64,000 bases of DNA from Microcoleus sp036704825 (GTDB taxonomy: Bacteria > Cyanobacteriota > Cyanobacteriia > Cyanobacteriales > Microcoleaceae): positions 1 through 64,000 of the forward strand of contig JAUBSN010000025.1 in the NCBI GenBank assembly GCA_036704825.1, read 5' to 3'. The translations under genes and the position numbers were made by a program. The notes beneath the pieces were generated by a model. It did no database searches and had not been told where the DNA came from. It was given only the letters and a program-made list of their open reading frames with translations. Of this stretch, positions 27,701 to 34,836 are shown one piece after another. Numbering within the stretch: position 1 is the first letter of the stretch; the number at the start of each line of letters is the position of its first letter.

Positions 27701-28255
27701 AGCTACTCCAAAAATGGCGAAGGTAATTCGGTTGTATTCTGGATTGATGGCTCTCTGGTTGTAACAATACCGAATCAAGGCGAAAAAATCATCGACTGGA
27801 AAATCTAAACTAAGAATACTATCAATTTCATCAACAAATATAAAAATTCTGTTTTCGGGTAATTTGACCAGCAAGATGTCTTCAATAAAATGACTCAATC
27901 TTTGGAGTAGAGAAACTTCTTCTTCTTCTTTCCACCAAGTTTTTAAATTCACTTGTCCTAACAAATTGAAGCCGCGCCACAAATCGCCAACGATTCCTTT
28001 GTACCACTGTAACGGCGTGATATTTTCGCTACCGATGCGGGTCATGTCGATCGTGCTGCATTGAAATCCTTCGGCTTGCAGTCGGTGCAGGGTGCGGACT
28101 AATAGGGAAGATTTGCCCATTTGTCGGGAGTTGAGGACGTAGCAAAACTCGCCACGTTTTAAGGCTTGATAAAGTTCGATATCTGCTTGTCGTCGGACAT
28201 AGGTAGGTGCATCACTAGCGAGACTGCCACCAATTTGGTAAGAGTAATCTTTCAT
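24734..28255 (-). CDS. AAA-like NTPase / 14x WD40 repeat protein (copy 3)
   Basis: This is a 1173-residue protein with the AAA-like domain at the N-terminus (P-loop NSRQMGKSS, Walker B IFIFVDEID), a coiled coil, a membrane helix (about 475-497, LFAVTGALLFACILGV) and 14 WD40 repeats. Its blades are the most regular of the four, with repeated GHxAxVxxVxFSPDGxxIASASGDxTVKLW units; adjacent repeats 3-6 are so alike (TIASASGDKTVKLWKRDGT) that recent internal duplication is likely. Its 5' end and upstream spacer are identical in DNA to those of copy 1. The ATG at 28255 has no strong ribosome-binding site, and translation may be coupled to the preceding gene across the short spacer. Confidence 0.88.
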   Translation of the reverse strand: MKDYSYQIGGSLASDAPTYVRRQADIELYQALKRGEFCYVLNSRQMGKSSLLVRTLHRLQAEGFQCSTIDMTRIGSENITPLQWYKGIVGDLWRGFNLLGQVNLKTWWKEEEEVSLLQRLSHFIEDILLVKLPENRIFIFVDEIDSILSLDFPVDDFFALIRYCYNQRAINPEYNRITFAIFGVATPSDLIADKNRTPFNIGRAIDLQGFSFEEAQPLAKGLENIISHPTAVIKEILAWTGGQPFLTQKVCEFVVKTAKESHGGDLTIPPITEGFFVESAVRAQLIENWESQDEPEHLKTIRDRLLRNEQRAARLLGIYQQILQGVKVATDDSREQIELLLSGLVVKQPGYLQVKNRIYREVFNLEWVEKQLGKLRPYSQVFDAWIASKQQDESRLLRGQALKDAQFWAQGKSLSDLDYQFIAASQNLDRQEIQLVLEAERTKEVEARLREEQIRLAQEKRAAKRQRILLFAVTGALLFACILGVTTYFEYRRAAENERQARISEIRALASSSEGLFASNRRLDALIEAIKAQRKLQRLKSADVSIDREVENVLRQAVYQADEYNRFSGHKAAVMAVDISPDSKLIASASVDKTVKLWRRDGTEVATLAGHQASVKTVKFSPNGQLIASGSDDNTVKVWRLDGTLLKTFQGHSASVWGVAFSPDGETIASASGDNTVKLWNQDGTLLKTLQGHTAGVGSVVFSPDGETIASASGDKTVKLWKRDGTFLRTLEGHISVLCSVAFSPDGKIIASASGDKTVKLWKRDGTLLRTLEGHTAVVSALVFSPDGQTIASASRDKTVKLWNVDGTELTTFRGHSAAIWGVDWSPDGSFIASAGGENTVRLWESQNPLQTTITAHKAGIWAIALSADSSTIATGSEDGTTKLWSRQGKLLATFTGENAAIYGVAITRDRQLIAAGRDDHKVNVWQRNGNSSATLTGHKAVVFAVAFSPDGQILASSSQDNTVKLWRRNGTLLHTLTGHNTPVWHLAFSPDGQLVASAGGDGTVKLWQLDGTLVRTLRGHAAAVWRVGFNRQGNIIASGSGDNTVKLWTVDGKLLRTLVGHAAAVWGVAFSPDGQIIASGSVDNTVKLWKLDGTQLTTLRGHTAAIRGLAYSSDGKFVASVSEDNTLILWNVERVLNLNLLGYGCDRVRDYLRTNAEVKKEDRHLCDRAGDR

Positions 28256-28282
28256 AATTGATAGTTCATGGTTTCGGATAAT

Positions 28283-31200
28283 TTAACGATCGCCCGCTCG
28301 ATCGCACAAGTGTCTGTCCTCCTCCTTCACTTCGGCATTGGTTCGCAAATAATCCCGCACGCGATCGCACGCATAACCCAGTTCATCGAGTTTGAGAATT
28401 CGCTCTAGATCCCATAAAATCACCGTGCGATCGTCCCCAGCAGAAGCAATCTGTTTGCCATCGGGGCTAAACGCAACTCCCCAAACGTTCCCTTCATGTC
28501 CGGTTAGCGTCGTTATTTCTGTCCCGTCGGTTTTCCACAGTTTGAGTGCGCCAGTTGAGCCTCCCCCGACCAGCATTTGACCGTCAGGACTGAAATCAAC
28601 CGCCATCATGCCTCTAGTATTGCCTTTGAGGGTTTTGAGCAACGTGCCGCCGATCGTCCAGAGTTTAATCGTGTCATCCCGGCTGGCAGTTGCCAAAGTG
28701 TCACCGTTTGGACTGATGGCAACTTTCCAAACAGGGCTGCGATGACCTTTCAAAGTCTTGGAAAACCTACCGTCAAGACTCCACAACCGAGCAGTGCTGT
28801 CGCTACTAGCTGAAAGCAGCCTCTGTCCGTCAGGGGTAAAGTCCACATCGTAAACCCTAGCCCGATGCCCTGTGAAAGTTCGTAGGGGCGGTGCCCCCGC
28901 CCTGCCGTCGGGCTTCCACAGTTTCACGGTTTTATCGTTGCTAGCAGAAGCCAGCAGCCGACCGTCTGGACTGACGGAGACATCCCAAACTCCCGCCCCA
29001 TGACCTGTAATGGTTTTCAGCAGCGTCCCGTCGAACTGCCAGAATTGAATCGTTTTATCTTCACTGGCGGTAGCAAGGATGGGTGTATTAGCAGGATTGG
29101 CAAAGCTGGCACCAGAGAGGAAAGCAACGGATCGAACGGCAGTTTTATTTCCGGCAAAAGACTTCAGCAACGTGCCGTCTCGCGCCCACAGTTTGAAACT
29201 GCCATCCGTACTGGCAGAAGCTAGCATTTGACCGTCCGGGCTGAAATCCACATCCCAAATCGTGCCGCCGTGTCCGTAAAGGACTTTCGAGAAGGGGTTT
29301 GTCGGGTTCCACAGTCGGGCGGTATTGTCGTCGCTAGCGGAGACAACCATTTGACTGTTGGGAACAAAGGTAACGCCTCGAATTCCCGATTGATGTCCTT
29401 TGAGGACTTTCAAAAGTGTCCCGTCCGGCTTCCAGAGGTTGATGGTTCCGTCGGCGCTGGCGGAAGCAATGACATCGCCTGCTGTGTTGACAGCGACTTC
29501 AAACACTTCCGAACTGTGACCGCTAAGAGTTCGTAGCAGGGTTCCGTTGGGTTGCCAGACTTTGACAGTGTTGTCAGCGCTGGCAGAGACAATGGCGGGA
29601 CGCTTGATGCCGCTACTGTCTGCAAGTAAAGCGAACTCAACATCCCAAACGGTGGCGCTGTGACCTTCCAAGGTTCTCACCAGTTGGCCGTCTAGAGTCC
29701 AGACCTTGATTGTATTATCTGTGCTGCTAGAGGCCAGCAGGTTTCCATCCGGGCTAAAGGCAACACCCCAAACTGCACCTTGATGTCCGCTGAGGGTTTT
29801 GACCAGTTTGCCATCCATATTCCACAGGCGAATGGTGCTGTCTTCACTGGCGGAGGCGATGCGATCGCCGTCTGGACTCACGGCGATCGCCCAAATCGCA
29901 GCGCTGTGTCCCTGAAAGGTTTTGAGCAGCTTGCCTTCCCGACTCCACAGATAAATGTTGCCGTCTACGCTGGATGTTACCAGGCGCTGGCTGTCGGGAC
30001 TAAAACGAAGGGCGTAGACGCTGCCGATCGCGTGATCGAGAGTATGCAGCAAGGTGCCATCCCGCTGCCAAAGCTTGGCTGTTTGGTCGCCGCCTCCAGT
30101 GGCGATGAGTTGTCCGTCTGGGCTGACATCAACTGCCAGAACCGGGCTGGAATGCCCCAGCAGGCGATTGAATTCTGCCGTTCCGTAGATGGCCTGTTGC
30201 AGCACTTGTCGAACTTGCGATCGCAACTGGGGGCCCGAATGCGCGATAAGGTCGAGCCTGCGTCTGGCTTTGATGGCAGTTACGAGGGCGTCCAATCGCT
30301 GTTGGGAGGCGAATTGTCCTGCACAGGAGGAGGCGAGGGCTTGAATTTCGCTGGTGAGGGCGTGATGGTATTGCCAGAGGGCGAGAATGCTGGAGGCGAT
30401 CGCCACAATCAATACCCCACTGAGCGCTCCAATCAACCTCCGCTGCCGCTTTGCCGTCTCTCGCTCTAAAACTAACCGCTTGCGTTCTTCTGCCAGTCGC
30501 GCCTCAACTTCTTTAACTCGTTCTGCTTCCAGCGCTTGCTGTACTTCCAGCCTGTCTAATTCACCGGAAGCGGCTAAAAATTGATAATCCAAATCGCTCA
30601 AACTTTTTCCCTGGGCCCAGCAGGAAGCGTCTTTGAGGGATTGTCCGCGCAACAGTCGCGATTCATCCTGTTGCCCTGAAGCGATCCAAGCGTTGAAAGC
30701 TTGGGAATAAGGACGCAGTTGCTCTAACTGTTTTTCTACCCATTGTAGGTTAAACACTGCTTGATAAATCTGGTTGCTGACCTTTAAAAAACCTTGCTGT
30801 TTTACTACCAAACCTGATAGCAGCAGTTCGCTCTGCTCCCGACTGTAATCTGCTTCTATTTCACCACATTGTAATAGTTGTTGATAGATGCCTAAGCTAC
30901 GTGCAGTGAGTTGTTCGTTGCAAAGCAGGCGATCGCGAATTGTCTTTAAATGCTCGGGCTCATCTTGCGATTCCCAATTATGGATGATGTTTTCTCTCAC
31001 CAATGATTCCACAAAAAATCCCTCTGTTCCCGGTGGTATTTTTAAATCACCCCTGTGGGCTTTTCGCGCCATTTTTACTACTAATTCACATATTTTTTGG
31101 GTTAAAAATGGCTGCCCTTCCGTCCACTCTAAGATTTCTTTGAGAACTGCCTGCGGATTGGCTATGACATTTTCTAGCCCTTTCGCTAATGGTTGCGCTT

Positions 31201-31840
31201 CTTCTAAGCTAAATCCTGACAAATCGATTGCCACTCCGATATTAAAAGGTGTCCGATTTTTATCGGCGATTAAATCGCTGGGGGTAGCTACTCCAAAAAT
31301 CGCGAAGGTAATCCGGTTGTATTCTGGATTAATGGCTCGTTGGTTGTAACAATAACGAATCAATGCGAAAAAGTCATCGACGGCAAAATCTAAGCTTAAA
31401 ATACTATCTATCTCATCGACAAATATAAACATTCGCTCGTTCGGAAAATTTACTAATAAAATATCTTCAATAAATTGACTCAATCTTTGCAGTAGAGAAA
31501 CTTCTTCTTGTTCTTGCCACCAGGTTTTTAAATTAACTTTTCCTACAAGATGGAAACTGCGCCACAAATCGCCAACGATTCCTTTATACCACTGTAAAGG
31601 AGTGATATTTTCGCTGCCGATGCGGGTCATGTCGAGGGTGCTGCAGAGAAATCCTTCTGATTGCAGTCGGTGCAGGGTGCGGACTAAGAGAGAAGATTTG
31701 CCCATTTGTCGGGAGTTGAGGACGTAACAAAATTCCCCAGCTTTTAAGGCTTTATAAAGTTCGGAATCTGCTTGCCGCACTACGTATGTAGGCGCATCAC
31801 TGGCGAGACTGCCACCAATTTGGTATGTTACCTGGGTCAT
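28283..31840 (-). CDS. AAA-like NTPase / 14x WD40 repeat protein (copy 4, first in the row)
   Basis: This is a 1185-residue protein from the ATG ending at 31840 (MTQVTYQIGG), which matches the starts of the other copies. A GTG at 31909 with GGAGG upstream would add 23 residues, so the start is uncertain. The domains are as in its neighbours: AAA-like NTPase with NSRQMGKSS and MFIFVDEID, coiled coil, membrane helix (GVLIVAIASSILALW), 14 WD40 repeats. Blade 10-11 carries a four-residue insertion (RAGAPP between DG and LRTF) encoded by a short GC palindrome at 28882-28903 that is absent from copy 1. This is the promoter-proximal gene of the row; the 396-bp upstream region holds a MITE-like element and probably the promoter. 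Confidence 0.88.
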   Translation of the reverse strand: MTQVTYQIGGSLASDAPTYVVRQADSELYKALKAGEFCYVLNSRQMGKSSLLVRTLHRLQSEGFLCSTLDMTRIGSENITPLQWYKGIVGDLWRSFHLVGKVNLKTWWQEQEEVSLLQRLSQFIEDILLVNFPNERMFIFVDEIDSILSLDFAVDDFFALIRYCYNQRAINPEYNRITFAIFGVATPSDLIADKNRTPFNIGVAIDLSGFSLEEAQPLAKGLENVIANPQAVLKEILEWTEGQPFLTQKICELVVKMARKAHRGDLKIPPGTEGFFVESLVRENIIHNWESQDEPEHLKTIRDRLLCNEQLTARSLGIYQQLLQCGEIEADYSREQSELLLSGLVVKQQGFLKVSNQIYQAVFNLQWVEKQLEQLRPYSQAFNAWIASGQQDESRLLRGQSLKDASCWAQGKSLSDLDYQFLAASGELDRLEVQQALEAERVKEVEARLAEERKRLVLERETAKRQRRLIGALSGVLIVAIASSILALWQYHHALTSEIQALASSCAGQFASQQRLDALVTAIKARRRLDLIAHSGPQLRSQVRQVLQQAIYGTAEFNRLLGHSSPVLAVDVSPDGQLIATGGGDQTAKLWQRDGTLLHTLDHAIGSVYALRFSPDSQRLVTSSVDGNIYLWSREGKLLKTFQGHSAAIWAIAVSPDGDRIASASEDSTIRLWNMDGKLVKTLSGHQGAVWGVAFSPDGNLLASSSTDNTIKVWTLDGQLVRTLEGHSATVWDVEFALLADSSGIKRPAIVSASADNTVKVWQPNGTLLRTLSGHSSEVFEVAVNTAGDVIASASADGTINLWKPDGTLLKVLKGHQSGIRGVTFVPNSQMVVSASDDNTARLWNPTNPFSKVLYGHGGTIWDVDFSPDGQMLASASTDGSFKLWARDGTLLKSFAGNKTAVRSVAFLSGASFANPANTPILATASEDKTIQFWQFDGTLLKTITGHGAGVWDVSVSPDGRLLASASNDKTVKLWKPDGRAGAPPLRTFTGHRARVYDVDFTPDGQRLLSASSDSTARLWSLDGRFSKTLKGHRSPVWKVAISPNGDTLATASRDDTIKLWTIGGTLLKTLKGNTRGMMAVDFSPDGQMLVGGGSTGALKLWKTDGTEITTLTGHEGNVWGVAFSPDGKQIASAGDDRTVILWDLERILKLDELGYACDRVRDYLRTNAEVKEEDRHLCDRAGDR
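28882..28903. repeat. Short GC palindrome inside a WD40 coding sequence
   Basis: Compared with the aligned DNA of copy 1 (about 18170-18180), copy 4 has 22 bases (GTAGGGGCGG to CCCGCCCT) in place of 10, a net gain of 12 bases that keeps the frame. The core GGGCGG (28886-28891) pairs with CCGCCC (28897-28902). Confidence 0.6.
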
Positions 31841-31997
31841 GCGGTTTATGGGTGGGTTTAAAGGTGAAAGTTTATAAAAATAGGCAGTCTGAGCGTTAAT
31901 TTTTGTCACCCTCCCTGCTTAATTATAATCCATCCTTCAAATTTAGGTTTGCAGAGTAGTTTGTTTGAGAATAATCTTGACAAAGTAACGATTGGAA

Positions 31998-32146
31998 GGG
32001 GAGCATCTCATATTTGTAAAAACACTTATTCTGGCTCCTGCCTTCTGACTTTTTCCTTCTGACTTCTGACTCTTTCCTCCTGACTCCTGACTCCTGACTC
32101 CTAGCTCCAATTTCAAGCGGAGGGCTGCTTTCATTGAGATGCTCCC
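31998..32146 (+). mobile_element. MITE-like element, copy 2 (149 bp)
   Basis: It is bounded by GGGAGCATCTCA (31999-32010, with one extra G at the left edge) and TGAGATGCTCCC (32135-32146). The 8-bp target duplication GATTGGAA is present at 31990-31997 and 32147-32154. It is the longest copy because the internal TCCTGAC heptamer tract is expanded. It lies upstream of the WD40 row and of the Uma2 gene and may influence either promoter. Confidence 0.88.
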
Positions 32147-32236
32147 GATTGGAATTTATTCTACAATATAGATAAATAGCCTAATATTGTAAGTTTATAG
32201 TAACATTAAAATTAACATCAAACCAGGAGAATCAAT

Positions 32237-32863
32237 ATGCTCATTCAAGAACAATCTGCCCAGTCTAAACAAATGACCCTAGACGAGTTTCTCGACTGGT
32301 ATCCAGAGGGTAAAGGTCGCTTTGAACTACATGATGGAGCCGTTATCGAAATGCAAGCAACAGGAACTCACGAACAAGTAGGGGGCTTCCTAGCCCTTGA
32401 AGTCGGAGTAGAAATTAAACGTTTGGCTTTGCCCTATTTCATTCCCCGACAAGGAATTATTAAGGCTATTGATTCTGATAAATCTGGCTACAGCCCAGAC
32501 GTGATGGTGTTAGATTGGCAACAAATCGAAACGGAACCGATGTGGAAAAAGCGATCGACTATTACCCGAGGTGAAACTATCCGTTTAGTCATCGAAGTCG
32601 TGAGTACGAATTGGCAAGATGACTACTTGATGAAGTTAGGGGAATATGAAAAATTGGGAATTCCTGAATACTGGATTGTCGATTATTTAGGGTTAGGTGG
32701 CAGAAGATATATTGGCAACCCCAAACAACCCACTATTTCCGTCAACCAATTGGTTGACGGTGAGTATGTACTTAATCAGTTTAGAGGTGATGATGCGGTG
32801 CGATCGCTTGCCTTCCCGGATCTAAACTTAACCGCAGAACAGATTTTTCAGGTGGGGCAATAA
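32237..32863 (+). CDS. Uma2 family endonuclease (DUF820)
   Basis: This is a 208-residue member of the Uma2/DUF820 restriction-endonuclease-like family that is expanded in cyanobacteria. The PD-(D/E)xK core is visible as YSPDVMVLD (D88) and LVIEVVS (E120), followed by W126 and the conserved IPEYWIVD segment. N-terminal MTLDEFLDWYPEGKGRFELHDG is the usual family opening. Metal-dependent nuclease activity is predicted for the fold, but the biological role of the family is poorly known. It starts at the ATG at 32237 with AGGAG eight bases upstream. It converges head-on with the following gene with no gap between stop codons. Confidence 0.88.
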   Translation: MLIQEQSAQSKQMTLDEFLDWYPEGKGRFELHDGAVIEMQATGTHEQVGGFLALEVGVEIKRLALPYFIPRQGIIKAIDSDKSGYSPDVMVLDWQQIETEPMWKKRSTITRGETIRLVIEVVSTNWQDDYLMKLGEYEKLGIPEYWIVDYLGLGGRRYIGNPKQPTISVNQLVDGEYVLNQFRGDDAVRSLAFPDLNLTAEQIFQVGQ

Positions 32864-34186
32864 CTAAATAAAGTTCTGCGAACTAAAATAGAGTCGGTAC
32901 AACTCGCAGCTTAGCATACAGCGGTTGTTATCGATATGAATTAGCCCCATACTAAATAATTTAGAAGCCAATATCGGATCTAATTCCACTCCGTGTTCCG
33001 ATTTGACCACTTGTTTAAGTGCAACCATCAGTTCGGGATGCTCTTGCAAAGTTACCCAAAAACTCCGCAAATAATCTTTATAAATTCCCGCTATTGTCGG
33101 AGCTTCTTGTAGTAGCCGATCTAGAGTTACACTGTTTTGACAGAGGTGGTAAAGAGCTAGGCGCACCAGATAAGGATGTCCCCCCACCATTGCCATCAGT
33201 CGCTCGGCATCCAGGCTATTTGTCCAATCCAGTCCGTGACGCTGCGCTAAAGCAAGTATCTGCTCTTCTGTAAAATAGGGCAATTGCAGCGGCAAACCGA
33301 CATTAAAAGGCGATTCAGTTAGCTTTAAAGGAATATAAATTTCTGTGGAGTGAAGAACGATTAACCGCAGTTTTCCCAAAGTTTTAATCCGCTTTGCTTC
33401 TTCATGCCAGCTTCGCAGGATCGGGAAAAATTCTCGGACAATTTTTGGATACTCAAAAATTCTATTTACTTCATTTAACGCTAACACAAGAGGGGTACTT
33501 ATTTCGGCTAATATATATTGTTGCAAATAGATGGTGCAGCTTACTTTGCTACCCATGTCTTCATCCCAATAATCATCTAATAGAGGTGGTAATTTTAGGT
33601 GCCGGCTGATGTTGGCACAAAACCACCGTAAAAATTGATCTAGGTTGCCTAAAACAGCTTCTTCGGCTTGCTGAAAATCCAAACTTACAGTGCGATAGCC
33701 AAGAGAATTAGCGCGGTCTAAAATCCTTAGCAAAAGGGAACTTTTTCCCATCTTCCTGGGAGCTTTAATCCGCAGAACACTTCCAGGTTTGGCAATCTCT
33801 CGATACGCGAGTTCTTCAATTAGTGGGTGATGGATATAAAATGGCGAACCGAGGGGCACGGGAGAGCCGGGAAATTCTAAAGGTGTTGCTAGGCATTGCC
33901 TGCGGGTGAATTCTTGAATTAATTCTCGTTCCTCAGCAGTCAGGGAACGCGATTCTAGAGAGGATCTAAAATTTGATTTATTAATAGATGTTTGCAAGAT
34001 TTCAGAGAGACTTTGCCACAAGCACGAGGCGATGTTTCTCAGGTAATGCTCTCCGTAATGAGAGGTAGATGCAATATTTGTATAAGTCTTTCCTTCCCAA
34101 ACTTGGCGGAGTATGATTTCTTGTACGGGATATAAATCTTTTTGCAATCGGACACGAGTTAGCTGTAGTACCTCATCTATCGTCAT
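32864..34186 (-). CDS. AAA-like NTPase with N-terminal HTH-like (vMAP-type) domain
   Basis: This is a 440-residue protein from the ATG ending at 34186 (MTIDEVLQL). A GTG at 34276 would add 30 residues that do not look like the family. Residues 1-90 resemble the helix-turn-helix-like domain found at the N-terminus of vWA/MoxR-associated proteins in cyanobacteria (QVWEGKTYTNIASTSHYGEHYLRNIASCLWQ). The remainder is an AAA_35-type NTPase with P-loop APRKMGKSSLL, a Walker B-like LVLALNEVNRIF in which Asp-Glu is replaced by Asn-Glu, and the ESPFNVGLP motif shared with the WD40 proteins next door. There is no WD40 part. It is probably a stand-alone STAND-like regulatory ATPase. The Asn in Walker B is typical of this subfamily or may weaken hydrolysis. 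Confidence 0.82.
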   Translation of the reverse strand: MTIDEVLQLTRVRLQKDLYPVQEIILRQVWEGKTYTNIASTSHYGEHYLRNIASCLWQSLSEILQTSINKSNFRSSLESRSLTAEERELIQEFTRRQCLATPLEFPGSPVPLGSPFYIHHPLIEELAYREIAKPGSVLRIKAPRKMGKSSLLLRILDRANSLGYRTVSLDFQQAEEAVLGNLDQFLRWFCANISRHLKLPPLLDDYWDEDMGSKVSCTIYLQQYILAEISTPLVLALNEVNRIFEYPKIVREFFPILRSWHEEAKRIKTLGKLRLIVLHSTEIYIPLKLTESPFNVGLPLQLPYFTEEQILALAQRHGLDWTNSLDAERLMAMVGGHPYLVRLALYHLCQNSVTLDRLLQEAPTIAGIYKDYLRSFWVTLQEHPELMVALKQVVKSEHGVELDPILASKLFSMGLIHIDNNRCMLSCELYRLYFSSQNFI

Positions 34187-34836
34187 AACTGGTAATAACC
34201 GTATAAGTGTATCGTTGATATTATCACTTATGATTGACTGTAAAGCTAAAAGCGATAGCCGATTGGATTGCCACACGCTCCTGTCGCGACATTTCTCAAA
34301 GCGTAATTGGTGACATCGGTTAATTTTCCCCCGAAGAGTATCGCTATCAATAAAAAATTCCCTCGCGGGGTAGTGGCGGGTGTATTTAACCTGTCTGCAC
34401 TCTTCAAGGGTACAAGAGTCAACCCACCTCTACAGGTTTTTGAGAATGGTTCTCTTCGTTAAGTTAAATCCCTGACATCGGTTAAATCTAGTGATTGCGC
34501 CGTTGCCTGACCATCGCAGAGTGCTATAACCTAATTTCAATCGGTGCTGGTGCTCCTACTGGAAAGGAATCTGCGCTCAGTTTTTCTCGATCGTCGGCCA
34601 AAATGTCATGCCGGTGTCACAGTTGGTAATGAAGGCAGAATTAAAAATGTGACAGGTGACTTTGGTAAAGCTGGGTCGATTAATGTTAAGTTAATTAACA
34701 ATAGTTTCAGATCGCTGGATTTACCGTTCACAAGTGTTAAGACCAAAAGACTAATTCTTATTTGTATGCCAGCACTGTTATAAAATCATCCTGTAATCAC
34801 CTCTGAAAAATATTAGCCAATAACCGAGTTAATTTG
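34187..34836. other. 650-bp gap, no supportable gene
   Basis: It holds a 13-bp direct repeat TGACATCGGTTAA (34311-34323 and 34474-34486) and a plus-strand open frame (34544-34783) with no recognised family, no ribosome-binding site and an alternative frame equally open, which I do not call. The promoters for the two ethylene-receptor-like kinases (rightward) and the NTPase (leftward) should lie here. Confidence 0.4.

Noticed and set aside
17582..31840. Caspase-like, CHAT, TIR or nuclease effector fused to the WD40 proteins
   Set aside because: I looked for such domains at both ends of all four proteins and saw only the NTPase, coiled coil, membrane helix and WD40 repeats.
31943..32134. Small open frame on the minus strand near the WD40 row
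   Set aside because: It lies in the MITE-like element; the frame consists of the heptamer tract and the terminal repeat.
34544..34783. 79-codon open frame before the ethylene-receptor-like kinase
   Set aside because: No recognised family, no ribosome-binding site, and another frame over the same bases is just as open.
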